This document shows, in pieces, positions 11,305 to 22,710 of a stretch of DNA of 64,000 nt. Both the position numbers and the translations under genes were made by a program. The stretch comes from Tubiluchus corallicola. Its lineage: Eukaryota > Priapulida > Priapulimorpha > Priapulimorphida > Tubiluchidae. The notes under the pieces were generated by a model that saw nothing but the letters and a program-made list of their open reading frames with translations, was not told the DNA's origin and searched no databases. Within the stretch, counting starts at the first letter, position 1. Every line of letters begins with the position of its first letter. The stretch spans positions 171,618 to 235,617 of the forward strand of contig JAQGDQ010000064.1 of the NCBI GenBank assembly GCA_030141605.1, read 5' to 3'.

Positions 11305-12557
11305 TCTACAAAATTCTACCACCTGGAACAACAACACGTTTCAACAAATGACTTCTTGGCCGCCGTCATAACAATATGCATGCTTGTACAAAAACAATAG
11401 CTATGCGTTTTTAATGACAGTACATTTAGCTGCTATGTCAATAGTTCAACACGTGAACTACTAAAACACATCAGCAGTTCCAGTGTAAAACCTGCGCGAA
11501 GTAACTCGTTATTTAACCCACTCCATCTGAGGCCTTTTTAAATTCTAAATTCTGATAGACATTCAAGTCAGCATAATAAATTTCGATAATCAAACAATTA
11601 AAGTAAATGTGCTTGCTTTATAGTGTAATTTCCACTGCAAAAATTCCGTGAAAAATAAAATCGATTTAACTTTCTCTATTTGCATATCATGGCAAAAATA
11701 TCTGAAAGCAATTTATTAAAGTAGAAATGTCTATCTGTCTATAACGTGCCGACATACGCAAGTTCTACTGATTCGCAAGTTTTATTAGGCTATTCAAAAA
11801 AAAGCTTGGAATTAAAAACGCGATTTTCACACAAATTACATCGAAGTGGCTTCTGTGATGTGTGATCGGTGTAAAATGTTGCACTTGCTAAACATTAATA
11901 TAAAATTATTCATCTGCATCCTCCTTTCGGGAGATCATCGTTTATGACGTTCAAACGTCTCGAATTTTCTGAGAACTTCGCCCGCGGCGTTCCTGCACTA
12001 GCGTCAGACAAGCTGAAGAGGTTTTTGTTTAAACGAGTTCGAAATAGAAATGTAGAATGATGAATTGAATACGAACACCGACTCGAAATGACGTATGGAA
12101 GAGGCAGACATGCTGACGCAACTTGCAAAAAAACTTGTTCATCAGGAAAATCTGGTCAGGATTCGGGTTTCACTGTAAAGAGGTCGTAATGCCCATTCAT
12201 GTGCAACTTCAGTGAAGCTGCTGGTGTGAATGTGTGAAGAAAGAGACAATTTTGTCGAGGAAAAAACGTGGTGGCGCATGTTTCAAAGAAAACTAATCGG
12301 CAAACTTTGTTGACGAAGCAACTTTTTGAATGAAAAATGTAGTTGGACTGTTTGAAAAACACGAGCCAATATGCTAACAATTATGCACGCATATGCACAT
12401 TAGCCTATGCACGCACGTGTAGAAAATTTACTGTTCACGTTTACAGTCAAAGTAGTATCATTTTATCTACATTTTCATTTGTAATTTGAAGCATAAAGTT
12501 TGTAATTTGTAGTTTTAATCGCATGAAAGCATCTGAAAAAATGTTGCACTTTCGCTG

Positions 12558-12614
12558 TGTTAGAACCCAAGACTCTGCTTTCCGAGCAGTTATGCCGGCT
12601 ATTATACCACAGAC
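12558..12614 (-). repeat. Possible tRNA-derived SINE head, degraded
   Basis: The sequence TTAGAACCCAAGACTC resembles a reversed tRNA B-box and T-arm. It is followed at tRNA-like spacing by CTTTCCGAGCAG and a CGGCTATTATACCAC stretch resembling a reversed D-arm/A-box. It does not fold as a clean tRNA. The call is by eye. Confidence 0.25.
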
Positions 12615-12802
12615 GTTCCTTGTCTTTTCAGACTTAGAAATTTTCGCTATAAGCTACTAATGTAAAAGGTGGAGCTACTAAGCTACTATTCTGTCAACGG
12701 GTAATCATAGGACACTCTGTATTAAGACATAGTACAAAAGTAATCGTATAAACGCACGCAAGCAATACTAAATTACGAAGTCTGCAAAATTTTTCTTCTC
12801 TC

Positions 12803-12860
12803 CTAGGACTTGAACACAAGACCTTTCGCTTTATAGGTATCTATGCTGACTTACAATACC
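12803..12860 (-). repeat. Possible tRNA-derived SINE head, degraded
   Basis: AGGACTTGAACACAAGACCT resembles the reversed T-arm of a tRNA-derived SINE, followed by TTTCGCTTTATAGGTA. It has the same orientation as the patch about 245 bp to the left. Too decayed to be a tRNA gene. Confidence 0.25.
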
Positions 12861-12946
12861 TGGATTATATAAACTGTTGGGTGCTTGAAAAATTTGTGTG
12901 CTTAATTACTCTAATTTCTCTGCGTAAATCTATAGCTTTAAAGAAC

Positions 12947-13341
12947 AATATGCCTTTTTACAGTTCCTGCGATTGATGATGATCGTGAAAAGGTCAAAAG
13001 TTAAGTCAACCTAACAACGTTATCGAACCAAACAGCGCATTTGTTTACACTTGACAATGCGTCGCAGCCCATGCTATTGCAACAGTAACAGTTTTAACAG
13101 CTAGCTGGAGCCTTACTTAGTTCATTTTTTCTTGTTCCCAAGTAAGACCCAGCTAGTAAATCATTCTGCATCGCACAGACTAAAGTATAATTGAGTAAAG
13201 TCCACGTAAAACAACAAGGAAAAGACGCTGCAACTGTAGTTACTGAACTGATGCAACGGACGGCTTTGTTTTACCCACATGTCACGTGCTAGTTGTAGTT
13301 AAGACTGGGGTTCGCAGCAACTGTCTTTGAAAAAACTTATT
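12947..13341 (+). mobile_element. MITE-like element, copy 2 (395 bp)
   Basis: Direct-orientation partner of 10910-11304. The two copies align end to end at about 75-80% identity by eye and have identical length. Its ends, AATATGCCTTTTTAC and, inverted, TTGAAAAAACTTATT, are more decayed than those of copy 1. Two direct copies about 2 kb apart could also be read as diverged LTRs. Terminal inverted repeats and the lack of any gag/pol remnant between them make that less likely. Confidence 0.7.
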
Positions 13342-14840
13342 CAGTAACTAATACAAAACAAAACAAATAATAAATAAAATAACTTTGCTTGCTGTTTGCA
13401 AGAACAGAGCTGGAAAAGAGGTACATTGATGTCACAACCAAAATTGATTGAATTATTGTATCTGGTGAAACTTTTGTTCCACTTACTTGGCCTTTCAGTC
13501 GTTTTATTTTTCAGTTTCACCAAAGGAAATTAAATTTAAACGGTGAGCTGGAAATCTTATTTTCAAAACAAAATGAAATCAGCACCCAAATAATTACGGA
13601 ATCTAAATTTTGTTAATGTGGAAATGGCGTCACTGGTAATGATTTTTTGGCCCAATCGACTGTTCATGTGCTATCAGGTGCACATTTTCAGATGCAAGCC
13701 AAAATTTAATGTTTTCCGATTATACATCGTTTTTCACGCGATTAGATGAGGGGAAAAATTGAATGTATAGTTGACATTCTACAATACCATTAGTATTATC
13801 TGTCCAACCTATATCGGATTGAGTGTCGCGGAGGAATTGCGTAAATTGTATCCTATAAGTTTATAATAACATCATTGTGTATTCAAGGTTTGTACGTCTG
13901 CGTCTGCGGCTTCGTGTCTGATCGATCAGTGGCTGCTCACACGAGTAAAGAGCACAGCAGCAAGTTCCATGGATTAGGCATTGCAATGTTCGCGAATAAT
14001 TGTGACACGCATGTTAAAATAATGGACATTTTTGTGAAAAGCTTTACAACGTTGCATTAGATGATAAATATCAAATGTTGAGTGGTAGTGAGTGTCATCG
14101 GTTGGTGTTAAAAGTGTTAAAAGCGCAGCAGGTTAATATGTGGTTACTGGAGTAAACTGTGATCTGCAGTAATTGGTAATGAAGGATCGTACGAGAAAAA
14201 AGTGTTGCTTTACTGTAATTGCTATAGTCTGTGCGCTGACGATGAAATTCTATCACATTTATTGGTTTAATTAATACTGCTGTAAATTTCTAATGATTTT
14301 TTCTGAAAACCTGTTGGATATGTTTACTTTCAACTACATGAGAGCGGAGCCCCGTACTCACAAAATTTAGGAAAAGTACGGTAACTCAAAATGTAATTCA
14401 ATAAAGTAACAAAACCAAATCTGAGACTCAGTACATTTAGCTAGATGATTTGTGAATAATCAGTATTGAAAAGTATAAGGCCAGTGTCTCCTACTCCCAC
14501 GTTAATAAAGTTTCGATTTTGGGTGACGATTAAGTTTTTCTTCTACACGTGATTGTAGATGTCAGTCGCAAGTTTATTAAAGCGGTTTAAACTGTTTTGC
14601 GATCTTAAGTATGAAGACCCATTTTGACAATTGATTCAAATCTTTTTGCTTTTTATTATTTGTCTCCATGTTCAGCGTCTAACAACTTCCACGCTGTGTT
14701 TTTAATTTTGTCAACTACTTCCTAGGCTTTTTGCATGTACACGTAATACGATTTACGTACTAGATACAAGTCATTCATGATATTAGTTATTTTGGTATTA
14801 AAAGTGGGTAGGAGTTTACAATTCCTTACAAAGTTTAAGT
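13342..14840. other. Non-coding DNA, nothing recognised
   Basis: No coding homology, repeat array or RNA fold could be supported. Short frames at 13341-13523 and 13875-14060 are unsupported. Confidence 0.5.
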
Positions 14841-14965
14841 ACCCTAATTCTAACCCTAAACCTAATTTCTAATCCTAACCTCAACCCTAACCCTAACTAT
14901 ACTCTCAACCCAGCCCTAACCCTAACCCTAATTCTAATCTAATACTAATCCTGACCGTAACCCCT
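14841..14965 (+). repeat. Degenerate interstitial telomere-like tract (CCCTAA)n
   Basis: About 125 bp made of CCCTAA and near variants (CCTAAT, TCTAAC, CCTCAAC), with several perfect adjacent units near 14883-14900 and 14915-14930. TTAGGG is the ancestral animal telomere repeat. The degeneracy argues for an old internal tract, not a chromosome end. Confidence 0.85.
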
Positions 14966-15782
14966 ATCCGCTTCATGAACTAATTTCTTGTGTGGGGGAC
15001 TGTAAACTTTAACCAAAAAGTGTAATATTTTCAACAAGCGAGTTATTACTTCCAAATTTATGATGAAAAATGAGACAACTAACTTCGCAATAGTGAATCG
15101 ATGCCTGCTTAATTATGACAGATTCAAACATCTCGTTGTCAAAGCAGTGTTAGGCTCCAATTTTTTTGCAAGTCGTAATATTTAATGCATCAAAGTTGTA
15201 CAAAGTCGGTTATATTCTCAGTCCTGACTATCTTCTTTATCTGTTAAATAACGTAGTTTTGTTCTAAGAGGCTTTTATAAAACACTCAGAGAAGCGGCAC
15301 CCCACTAAACGTGACGTCATTACGCTAGAACATTTTCTTCAGACGATGTAAGGATAAGCTTGGCGTCTGATTCATCAGTTTTAAGTCAATAGTAGGTTGT
15401 TTTGAACTCGACTAGGAAAATAAAACAAAAAGGAAAGACAAAACAATATGGCTCGACGGTGATTTGAAGGTTTTCCCGAAGTCTTCCACAATAAAAATAT
15501 CGCTGGCAAAGCTACAGACTAGCAATGGGCGTTGCACACCAGCACTGACCAGTTTTCTAAATCCAGAAAATGATTACAGTCATCTGGATTTTCCTCAGAG
15601 CTGCATCCTTATGGACGCCTTTATCAAAATCGTGTTTTTTCGACTATAAATTAATTTTGGACAACAAAGATAATGTCACTCTTAGTCTGTTTACCATTGC
15701 AAACTGCGACGAATTTCGTAATTCTATGAAATTTACATTGCACATTTTTAGCACTTTTTATCAACTTCTCTTTATCTTGTAG
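14966..15782. other. Non-coding DNA, nothing recognised
   Basis: Overlapping plus-strand frames at 15464-15782 have no domain. The stretch ends in a pyrimidine-rich tract and TTGTAG that could act as a splice acceptor for the next feature. Confidence 0.45.
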
Positions 15783-16182
15783 TTCCTCATCCAGGATTGG
15801 TGTTTGAGGATATGTTTTTAGAAAAAGGTGATGCTTATCTTAAATCTGCACCTTTTACAATGTATCTTGAAAAGGTGACTATTGAAGTATTAAAGATGAA
15901 GACCAGAATATTTCGGCATTAAGCCAGCAAGAACAGCTTAAATCGGCTGCAAGAGCTGCAAGAGTAGCATTAGCTTCACTGGCCTGGGCAAGCTCCAACA
16001 TTTGCTCAACTGATTAGAAACAGAATTTCACTGATATTATGAGCTATACAGTTAACTCCAAGGAAACCAGGGTCTATGTGGAGTGTTTGCAAAGCACATT
16101 TAACTTTACAGCTAAAGACATTAATCTTGATTCTAACCAGTGTTGCTCTTTGAGAGAAAACTGGGATGTAAATATATTTTAG
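15783..16182 (+). pseudogene. Exon-like decayed reading frame, unidentified
   Basis: A splice-acceptor-like tract (CTTCTCTTTATCTTGTAG) ends at 15782. Immediately after it the frame reads HPGLVFEDMFLEKGDAYLKS and runs about 35 codons. Near 15890 the coding character shifts one frame and continues as DEDQNISALSQQEQLKSAAR then VALASLAWASSNICSTD. It meets TAG at 16015-16017 and goes on in the same frame for 54 more codons (KQNFTDIMSYTVNSKETRVY and onward) to TAG at 16180-16182. One indel and one stop in about 130 codons suggest a decaying gene or processed copy. A short unrecognised intron near 15890 is a less likely explanation. I do not recognise the family. Confidence 0.4.
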
Positions 16183-16828
16183 TTTATAAATTTAAAGTTT
16201 CTAAAAGCTATCTCCTGATTAGTCTACCGTTGGAAAAACAAGTGTGGAAGCGAATTATCTTATTGGCACATTATCTAGCGATGTCACTTTAAAATATTTT
16301 GTGATGGGTGGATAGAAAAAAGTAAGCATCACTAGGTTCAAAAACATCTAGACAAGACTGTACATTGTTATTTTAAAACACATTTCAAGAGTTGGTCATA
16401 TGTTACATGTGGCGTTATTATTAAAACTAGTATAACCCGAAACAATGGCAATGTGATACTTGTATTATAAGTTTAAATACTTCTCTGCACCTTATTATTT
16501 CGACTCTCCTTCCTTTAAGAAAAGACGCTTATTTACAAAACTGCCTTCACCGTTTTGCTGTTGTTCATTATGTAGTGAAGAAGCAAGACAAATTTCCTAA
16601 ATCGCTATACGTGCCTAAAATATCAATTGGTAACTATTCACTACACAGTGACCCGCAGGGAAAGCCGATACGTATTGATTTTGTTTCATGTTTTCTAAAT
16701 ACGACGCCGGTATTTACCTCTTCACCCCAATTTTCAAAAGAGCTTTGCAAAAAAGAATCCAGTATGGACAATGCATACTTATTTTGCCGATGCAGTTTAA
16801 ATTTCTTGTTAAATATTTTACCTGTACC
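16183..16828. other. Non-coding DNA, nothing recognised
   Basis: The plus-strand frame beginning at 16575 is extended mainly by the downstream microsatellite and has no recognised domain. Confidence 0.45.
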
Positions 16829-16920
16829 TGTATATCATCATCATCATCATCGTCGTCGTCGTCATCATTGTCATCGAATTCGTCGTCATCATTGTCATTC
16901 TCATTGGCATTGTCACTGTG
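16829..16920 (+). repeat. (CAT)n/(CGT)n trinucleotide microsatellite
   Basis: Interrupted CAT, CGT and CATTGT triplets. His/Arg-rich and Ser-rich open frames across it are artefacts. Confidence 0.93.
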
Positions 16921-18096
16921 ATCGCCATATGTTTGCTGTAACCACTATACCAGTGTTCACTAGTGTCGGTGATCTGTACAGCTGCACATCATCTGCAGCA
17001 GCAAGTAATTCAGCTTTACTGACTACTGAAAAACTATACTCTTAATTGTACTAATTAACAGAGCAATAATTTCATCATGTGAGTGGATTGACTGTCATTG
17101 CAGACTTTATGGCTATGTTAGCGAATTTTCGTCGCTGAAAGAAGCTACCTGCGGTGTTAATGAAGCCAGATACGTGAATGTTCAGCTGTTAGGCTAATAT
17201 ATGAGACACATCAATTTGAGGCTACGATGTGTTGCGTGACAGCGATTATTGTTTTTATAGTGGTTTATAGCGCCAATAATGTCAAATTATCATTATTTGG
17301 CGCTCCCATGTTCGAATACTGTCACTATCATTAAGTCTTACTACTGTACATGTTGAATCATTGCTGATGAGATATATTAGGCTTAGTGAAACAACTAAAA
17401 CCATTGTTTTTTCGCTCTTTTATTCACGAATGTTTAAATCGATCAGTAGTAGTTTTAACTGGAGTAGCAGTTTTGGTTACTCGCTTGCGAAGGTAACTTT
17501 ACACAGAAGTCCGTTTCGCCGTGATTTTGTTCGCTGCTCGTGTACCAAACTTTTGTCATTGTCAGTTTTTAATATTGCGATGTCACTACAGTGTTACTCG
17601 CTATTCCAATTTTAAAAAAAAAACGGATTACAAAAACAAACAAAATTGACAATGGTATATGGCGTTCTAAATGGCATATTCACAAAAATGGATTCCATGA
17701 CAACTAACTGATTGTTGGACAGAAAAAACAATAAGCGAGTCACCCAGTGTTTGCATTCTGACTTAGTTCAGAGAATTATAAAGATAAAGCGACTTCTTGA
17801 TGTTCGTGTTTCCTTTTGTGAGACGTTTTACGTATTCCGTTATATTCGCCAAGCAGAGCTCCTAGAATCCGTTGTGAATCAAGTTCCCAGCTTGATTTGA
17901 TTTCGATTGCAGGTCGTGATGCGCTTCTAGATGAATGATATACGGCGTTTGTGGTTCAAGGTGTGTCAAAACGGAGTTTGGTCAAGGGGGTTTATCGAGT
18001 CATTATATTTTTACTAACTTTGTAAAATTTCATTACAGTGAGCCATCACACTTATGAATACGACTGCTCTTTTTATCATTTTTCTTTTTTAATAAG
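16921..18096. other. Non-coding DNA with one hairpin
   Basis: Contains the inverted repeat at 17269-17304 (listed) and unsupported frames at 17361-17615 and 17712-17900. It ends in a long pyrimidine tract. Confidence 0.4.
17269..17304. repeat. Short inverted repeat, stem 13-14 bp, loop 9
   Basis: AGCGCCAATAATG pairs with CATTATTTGGCGCT across a 9-base A/T-rich loop. The right arm has one extra T that would bulge. Function unknown. It does not match a terminator or Helitron 3' end, as no CTRR follows. Confidence 0.7.
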
Positions 18097-18192
18097 CCGT
18101 TCGACAACCGGCATTACGCCGAGACGGCATTAGTTCTCAAATATAACATCGACCCTGACATACCGCTAGGACTAAGTGATCAAACACGCTGA
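18097..18192 (+). CDS. Candidate 3'-terminal exon, unidentified protein
   Basis: A strong pyrimidine tract (CTGCTCTTTTTATCATTTTT and on through TTCTTTTTTAATAAG) ends at 18096. The following 31 codons, in frame 18097, read PFDNRHYAETALVLKYNIDP then DIPLGLSDQTR and stop at TGA 18190-18192. Local G+C is clearly above the flanks. The peptide has normal protein-like composition, but I do not recognise it. No matching upstream exon was established. It could be a real terminal exon or a decayed fragment. Confidence 0.3.
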   Translation, partial: PFDNRHYAETALVLKYNIDPDIPLGLSDQTR

Positions 18193-19685
18193 AACAACTG
18201 AAAGTAGTTAAGTTGATCTCAATTCTCAACTGAAATTAAAATGTATTAACTAGATTCCTCGATTTTCCTGATTTAAATTAGAATATTTATGGGACAGTTT
18301 ACTGGTCGAGCATGGCATCGGATCCGCGCCAATGCTGATAACACAAATATTATTCAGTTTCTGATAACGCAAATATTATTAATAGTAAATTGTGGTTACC
18401 AAGTGGTTCTCGTTGCCAAGGAAAAGGGAAAAAGACGGGTGGACAAATACACACGTAGATGTTTTCACTTCATGTATAAGTCACAGTGTAAGGGTGAATA
18501 AAAATGCTCTTTGCCTCACACGTGTAGAAGACAAAATTTTATTTGCTCTAACTGCAAGCTTGCTGCCACTTTTATTACTGCCATTGTTATTCTATGATAT
18601 TTTCTGTTGCGCCACATTAAACGCTTTTCTTGAAATATTGTTCCCCCGCTGCCTCGAGCTAGCGACATAATACAGGAAAAATTCATTCCTCTGCCTAACA
18701 ATCTCAAGTCTCGGAGGCATTCAAATATTAACCAGTCGAAAGCAATTAACTAACGTGCACAAAATGTAAAAGCGCATTAATTTTTGCGCGAAGCTATAGT
18801 GGCGGTACACAATAAACCGGAATGTGTGCACTGTCGTAATAGTGTTTCTTCCTGCAATGCAGCTTTCCATGTGCGAATTTTATTGCACCTGTCACGGCTT
18901 CCCAATATTAAATAATTTGCGCATTTTCACAGATGCATTTCAAATATTTCAAAACAATGCTAAACAGAAGTGGTCTGCAGTCCTTGGGGGAACCGCTTTT
19001 TAATATCCGTTGCCAGTTAAAATAAAGAGGTTTCGGCTCTTTCAATTTCATTCTACGGCCGTAGGTTTGTATATTTTTCTGTGATAAAAAGTGTTTAGGG
19101 AATTACTGTACTTTTATTCTTCTACTAGTAAACAACTAAGTAAAGAGTATGGTAACAGATACGACTGTTACTGTTTTGGTGGCTTCGCTCTCATTGAAGA
19201 TTCTGGCTTTCCTAGGAGAACTGGGATGATTTCTTTTTATCAACTGCGACGTTTATTGCATTACGTTTGTTGAATTCTGCTGGTAAAACGACCGAGACAG
19301 TCCAGTAATAAAAACGTTAAAAATGTGTCAAGATGGCAAGACGAATAAAGTAATGAAACGTACAGAATGGCCTAGTGTAGCAGAAGCTAGTGTGTGCTGA
19401 TTAGAAAGGGTTTGCTGAGAAAAGTAGCCAATAATGTTCAGCACGGGTGATCTTCTTATTCCTAAAAAGATTCCTGGATCGGAAGGAGTTGTGACGCCTG
19501 CAATACTGTAAGTTACTTAATATTTTTAGCACGATGCAAATTTTTATTATGATAATGCACATTTCCGATGAAACGTTACGAGAATATTTATATTTTAAAG
19601 TGATAAGCGATTATACTACATGCGCCCAATGACGGTTCCATGAAAGAATAAAGTTGCCAGTACGTCACACAATTTTGGCGGGTAG
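18193..19685. other. Non-coding DNA, nothing firmly recognised
   Basis: A 26-bp direct repeat (CTGATAAC(A/G)CAAATATTATT core) occurs twice at about 18336-18387. Open frames here lack domain or splice support. Confidence 0.45.
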
Positions 19686-20232
19686 ACTCGTTTCCCAGAA
19701 AAGTTTTTTCCCAAAAAAATTTTTTGCCAAAAAATTTTCCCGGCAAAAAACTTCACAGAAAACTTTTTTGCCAAAAAATTTACTTCCCAGAAAAAGTTTT
19801 TCACAGAACAGCCATTTCCCAGAATTTTTTTCCCGAGCCGCCATTTGCCAGAAAATAAAATTCACAGAGAATGTAATAAATCCTTTTTAAAGCGCAATTA
19901 GATGGTGCGAAATGAAAAGTAGTTTATTTTAACTACGTGTGTTGATTAATACCGCTTATATGATAAAAATTTGGTCAATTCATTAAGCGAATTATTTCGC
20001 TGATTTAGGGAGAATGTACATGCATCTGACTGTGAATGTGAAAACATTGAAAGCAGTGAGTTGCAATGCGCGGGCAAAATGTCAACATGCGTTAAGCGCG
20101 CTAAAAGTGCGGCACATTGTGACAGTCTGCTGTGCTCGATACAGTGCATCATTTTCAATGATTCTGATAGTCCTCTTAGTTAAAATGCTGTAAATTAATT
20201 AGAAGCAGAAATAAAGACGGAGAGAAAGAGCG

Positions 20233-20310
<78 letters not shown>

Positions 20311-20605
20311 GGAGAGAGAGTGAAGGGAAGTACAGGGATAGAGCGGGAGAGAGAGATGACTGGAGACAGATAAGGAGACAGAGAAGAAGATAGGAAGAGA
20401 GGGAAAGGATGAGAGGGAGTAAGGAGGAAAGGAGGGAGAGGTAAACAGAAAAAACGAAGACCTTTGTCCTACTAAAATAGTAGATCTTGCAACCATGATT
20501 TTTCTCGTAAAAAATATTTCTGGTAAATACTTTTTCTGTGAAACGAGTTTTCTAGGAAAAATATTCTGTAAAAAAAGTCTTCTGGGAAACTTTCTGAGAA
20601 ACGCA
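19686..20605. mobile_element. Fold-back element with minisatellite arms
   Basis: The left arm (19686-19868) is a degenerate array of about 15-bp units built on TTTCCCAGAAAA / TTTTTGCCAAAAAA. The right arm (about 20500-20605) carries the inverted units TTTTTCTGTGAAACGAG, CTTCTGGGAAAC and TTTCTGAGAAAC. The arms are therefore inverted relative to each other, with about 630 bp between them that includes a (GA)n tract. Inverted arrays of short direct units flanking a non-coding centre are the hallmark of fold-back transposons. No transposase is seen and exact ends are uncertain. A second element of the same architecture but different unit lies at 43.7-44.4 kb. Confidence 0.6.
20221..20316 (+). repeat. 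(GA)n microsatellite with purine-rich continuation
   Basis: About 95 bp of GA dinucleotides with rare GCGA/GCGG interruptions, followed to about 20460 by purine-rich, less regular sequence. It lies between the two arms of the fold-back element. Confidence 0.96.
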
Positions 20606-21653
20606 CCTAAGCCAAATAGAAATGCCCACTAAAGGATGCGTTTTTCATATTGTTCTTTTCTGGTTCTTGGTTATTAGGTAGTAATACCGCAAACACTACG
20701 TGGTTTTTGCTGCATGATTGATGCCCAATGCGCAAAATGATGGGTTTTACTTTTATTATTTGTCGCATAAATAATGTAAAAGTATAGCGCGCAACATCGG
20801 GATACCATAGCACGTTCTTTTGTGGAAACCAAAATGTAACTTAAAAATTGCAACTTAAGTTAACATACCATTTTGCAGAGTAATAATACTAAGTCTTTAA
20901 AGCGTGTACGATGCACCTTATGGAAAGGCCAAGCCGTCTGAGAAGTTAGGCTTATTTCAATATGCACGAAAAATGTTAGAAAAGTCTTATAAGAAAAGTG
21001 TGATAAACGCCTCGTGTAATCAGTAAAATCACTTTAAAGTCGCTATTATTTCATGCTTGAGCACTGCCATTTTCAACGCCCATTCTTCCACCAATTACGT
21101 CGTTCATCAACTGAAAAAAGCAGCGCAATTTCCGTCAAAACTATCAACCGTTTTTACAAAAAAATAGATAGTTAATTTTGTGATATTTTTGCATGAACAT
21201 TAGATAAATTGCAGAAGTTGGAATTATTTTAAGCAGCACGCGCTTATGGAAAGCCACGATCTGTTTACGAGAAGTCAAGAAACCCACTAATTCCGTCATA
21301 ATTTTCAAGTGAATGGCGGCTACAACCGTACCTGAAAATTTCTATGCAACGATAACATTAAAATAAACCCGACACGCTAAGTGACTTTTTCTTTCCTTCA
21401 TTTACAACTTTTGCTTATATACTTTTTCGTTATTGCTAATGTGGCTTAATTTTTCACAGTGTGATAGAACTGCTACAGAGACAGAACTGCTAGAGTCAAA
21501 AATTTCCGGAGTATCTGCAACGACAATTACAATATTATATGACAACCCAACAAACCGTTTTGATAGACAGTAATGTTTATTAAAATGATGTCGTCTTTAT
21601 TTGATCATTCTGACATGACAACGTTATTTTATTTCTCCGTTTTATTTCCCCAG
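20606..21653. other. Non-coding DNA, nothing recognised
   Basis: No recognised gene. The right end is a strong pyrimidine tract that serves the candidate exon at 21654. Confidence 0.45.
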
Positions 21654-21863
21654 AGAGGTGGACAGTCTTGCAAACTTTCCCATTACCTTTACGCAGACTC
21701 GTTTGCATTGCGTGCAAGCTTTTCGTTTGCCGTATTTGGCTCCAAATGTATGCCTGCTACTGTAAAAGCCGTGGATAATCTAATTCTGAATGAAAATGAA
21801 TCGTCTGCAGGGCAGCCATGCATGTGGTTTTACTGTAAAGTGCCTCGCACCGGCAACACTTAA
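21654..21863 (+). CDS. Candidate 3'-terminal exon, unidentified protein
   Basis: A textbook acceptor (TTTCTCCGTTTTATTTCCCC then AG at 21652-21653) precedes an open frame of 69 codons ending at TAA 21861-21863. The peptide begins RGGQSCKLSHYLYADSFALR and continues with FAVFGSKCMPATVKAVDN, a Glu/Asn/Ser-rich linker and QPCMWFYCKVPRTGNT. It has four well spaced cysteines and a G+C content above its surroundings. The same frame is open for 27 codons upstream of the acceptor, which is neutral evidence. I do not recognise the fold. No partner exon was identified. It could be a genuine terminal exon or chance. Confidence 0.35.
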   Translation, partial: RGGQSCKLSHYLYADSFALRASFSFAVFGSKCMPATVKAVDNLILNENESSAGQPCMWFYCKVPRTGNT

Positions 21864-22699
21864 CCAGAATAATACTGATTTGTGATGCGTCGCAAACCTA
21901 ATGTTATAGACTTGTACCTTATGTACATATTGAAGCCAAATAAGCTAGGATAATGTAACAATTAGCTTGCGTTCAAGCTCATTATCTTTGGCAAATAACA
22001 TTGCAAGGCGGATTCACGATTCACAATTATTGGGATTTCTGTCACAAGTTCTATAGTTTCGTTTTGAATTAGAATGTAACGAGTGTCGTCAGCAATTAGG
22101 AAATTAGGGAATTCGTTTATTTTTCACCTGTTAGTAAGAAATATTAGTACAATGTCAAAAAATTGAAACAAAATGTATCAGAATATTAATGTTCATTACT
22201 ATATATAAGTTAAGAGTTCAATAGCGTAAAATAAACGGTTTGTTTTTTTAAACAAATTGGCCAGCCGGAATTCAAACACTCGCCGACAGGACTATCTAAT
22301 GTAGATGGCGTGGCAGAACCAACACCTAGTTATTATCAAGGATACTTCCATGAAACACTAAACATGGATTTGTCTGCATTCTCTCGCAAACAAAGTAAAT
22401 AGCAGCGCAGTAAAACCACCTAGGGGCAGTTATGCGGGCTGTTATCCGTTCAATTTACCGACCAGGCTTAGTGACGCTTAATTTCGTTCGCCAAACGCAA
22501 ATTTTGAATACCTAGTATTCTCTGAATCTTAAAATGAAATAATTTGCCTCTACAGCTACATGGTTTAAGACATCATAATAAGTATTTGCGCTAATTTTGA
22601 CACTTCTTCATACAGAATATTATTCTTGCTTGCATGGCTGAACGTTTCTACAACAGTGTTTGATATTTGAGAAAATCCGCTATTTTTATTATCTCCCTT
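21864..22699. other. Non-coding DNA with a weak tRNA-like patch
   Basis: GGAATTCAAACACTCGCC near 22268-22285 loosely resembles a reversed tRNA T-arm, too weak to call. Nothing else is recognised. Confidence 0.4.
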
Positions 22700-22710
22700 A
22701 ATTTGCCCCA

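Larger units (their letters stand above)
11305..12946. other. Spacer between the two MITE-like copies
   Basis: This contains two weak tRNA-derived patches on the minus strand (listed separately) and no recognised gene. Frames at 11910-12128 and 12156-12380 on the minus strand have no domain or splice evidence. Confidence 0.45.

Noticed and set aside
10910-13341. Reading the two 395-bp copies as LTRs of a retrotransposon
   Set aside because: No TG...CA ends, no gag/pol, primer-binding site or polypurine tract seen between them, and terminal inverted repeats favour a MITE. Kept only as an alternative.
16575-17045. 156-codon frame, one of the longest in the window
   Set aside because: Its middle is a CAT/CGT microsatellite translation and the rest shows no recognisable domain.
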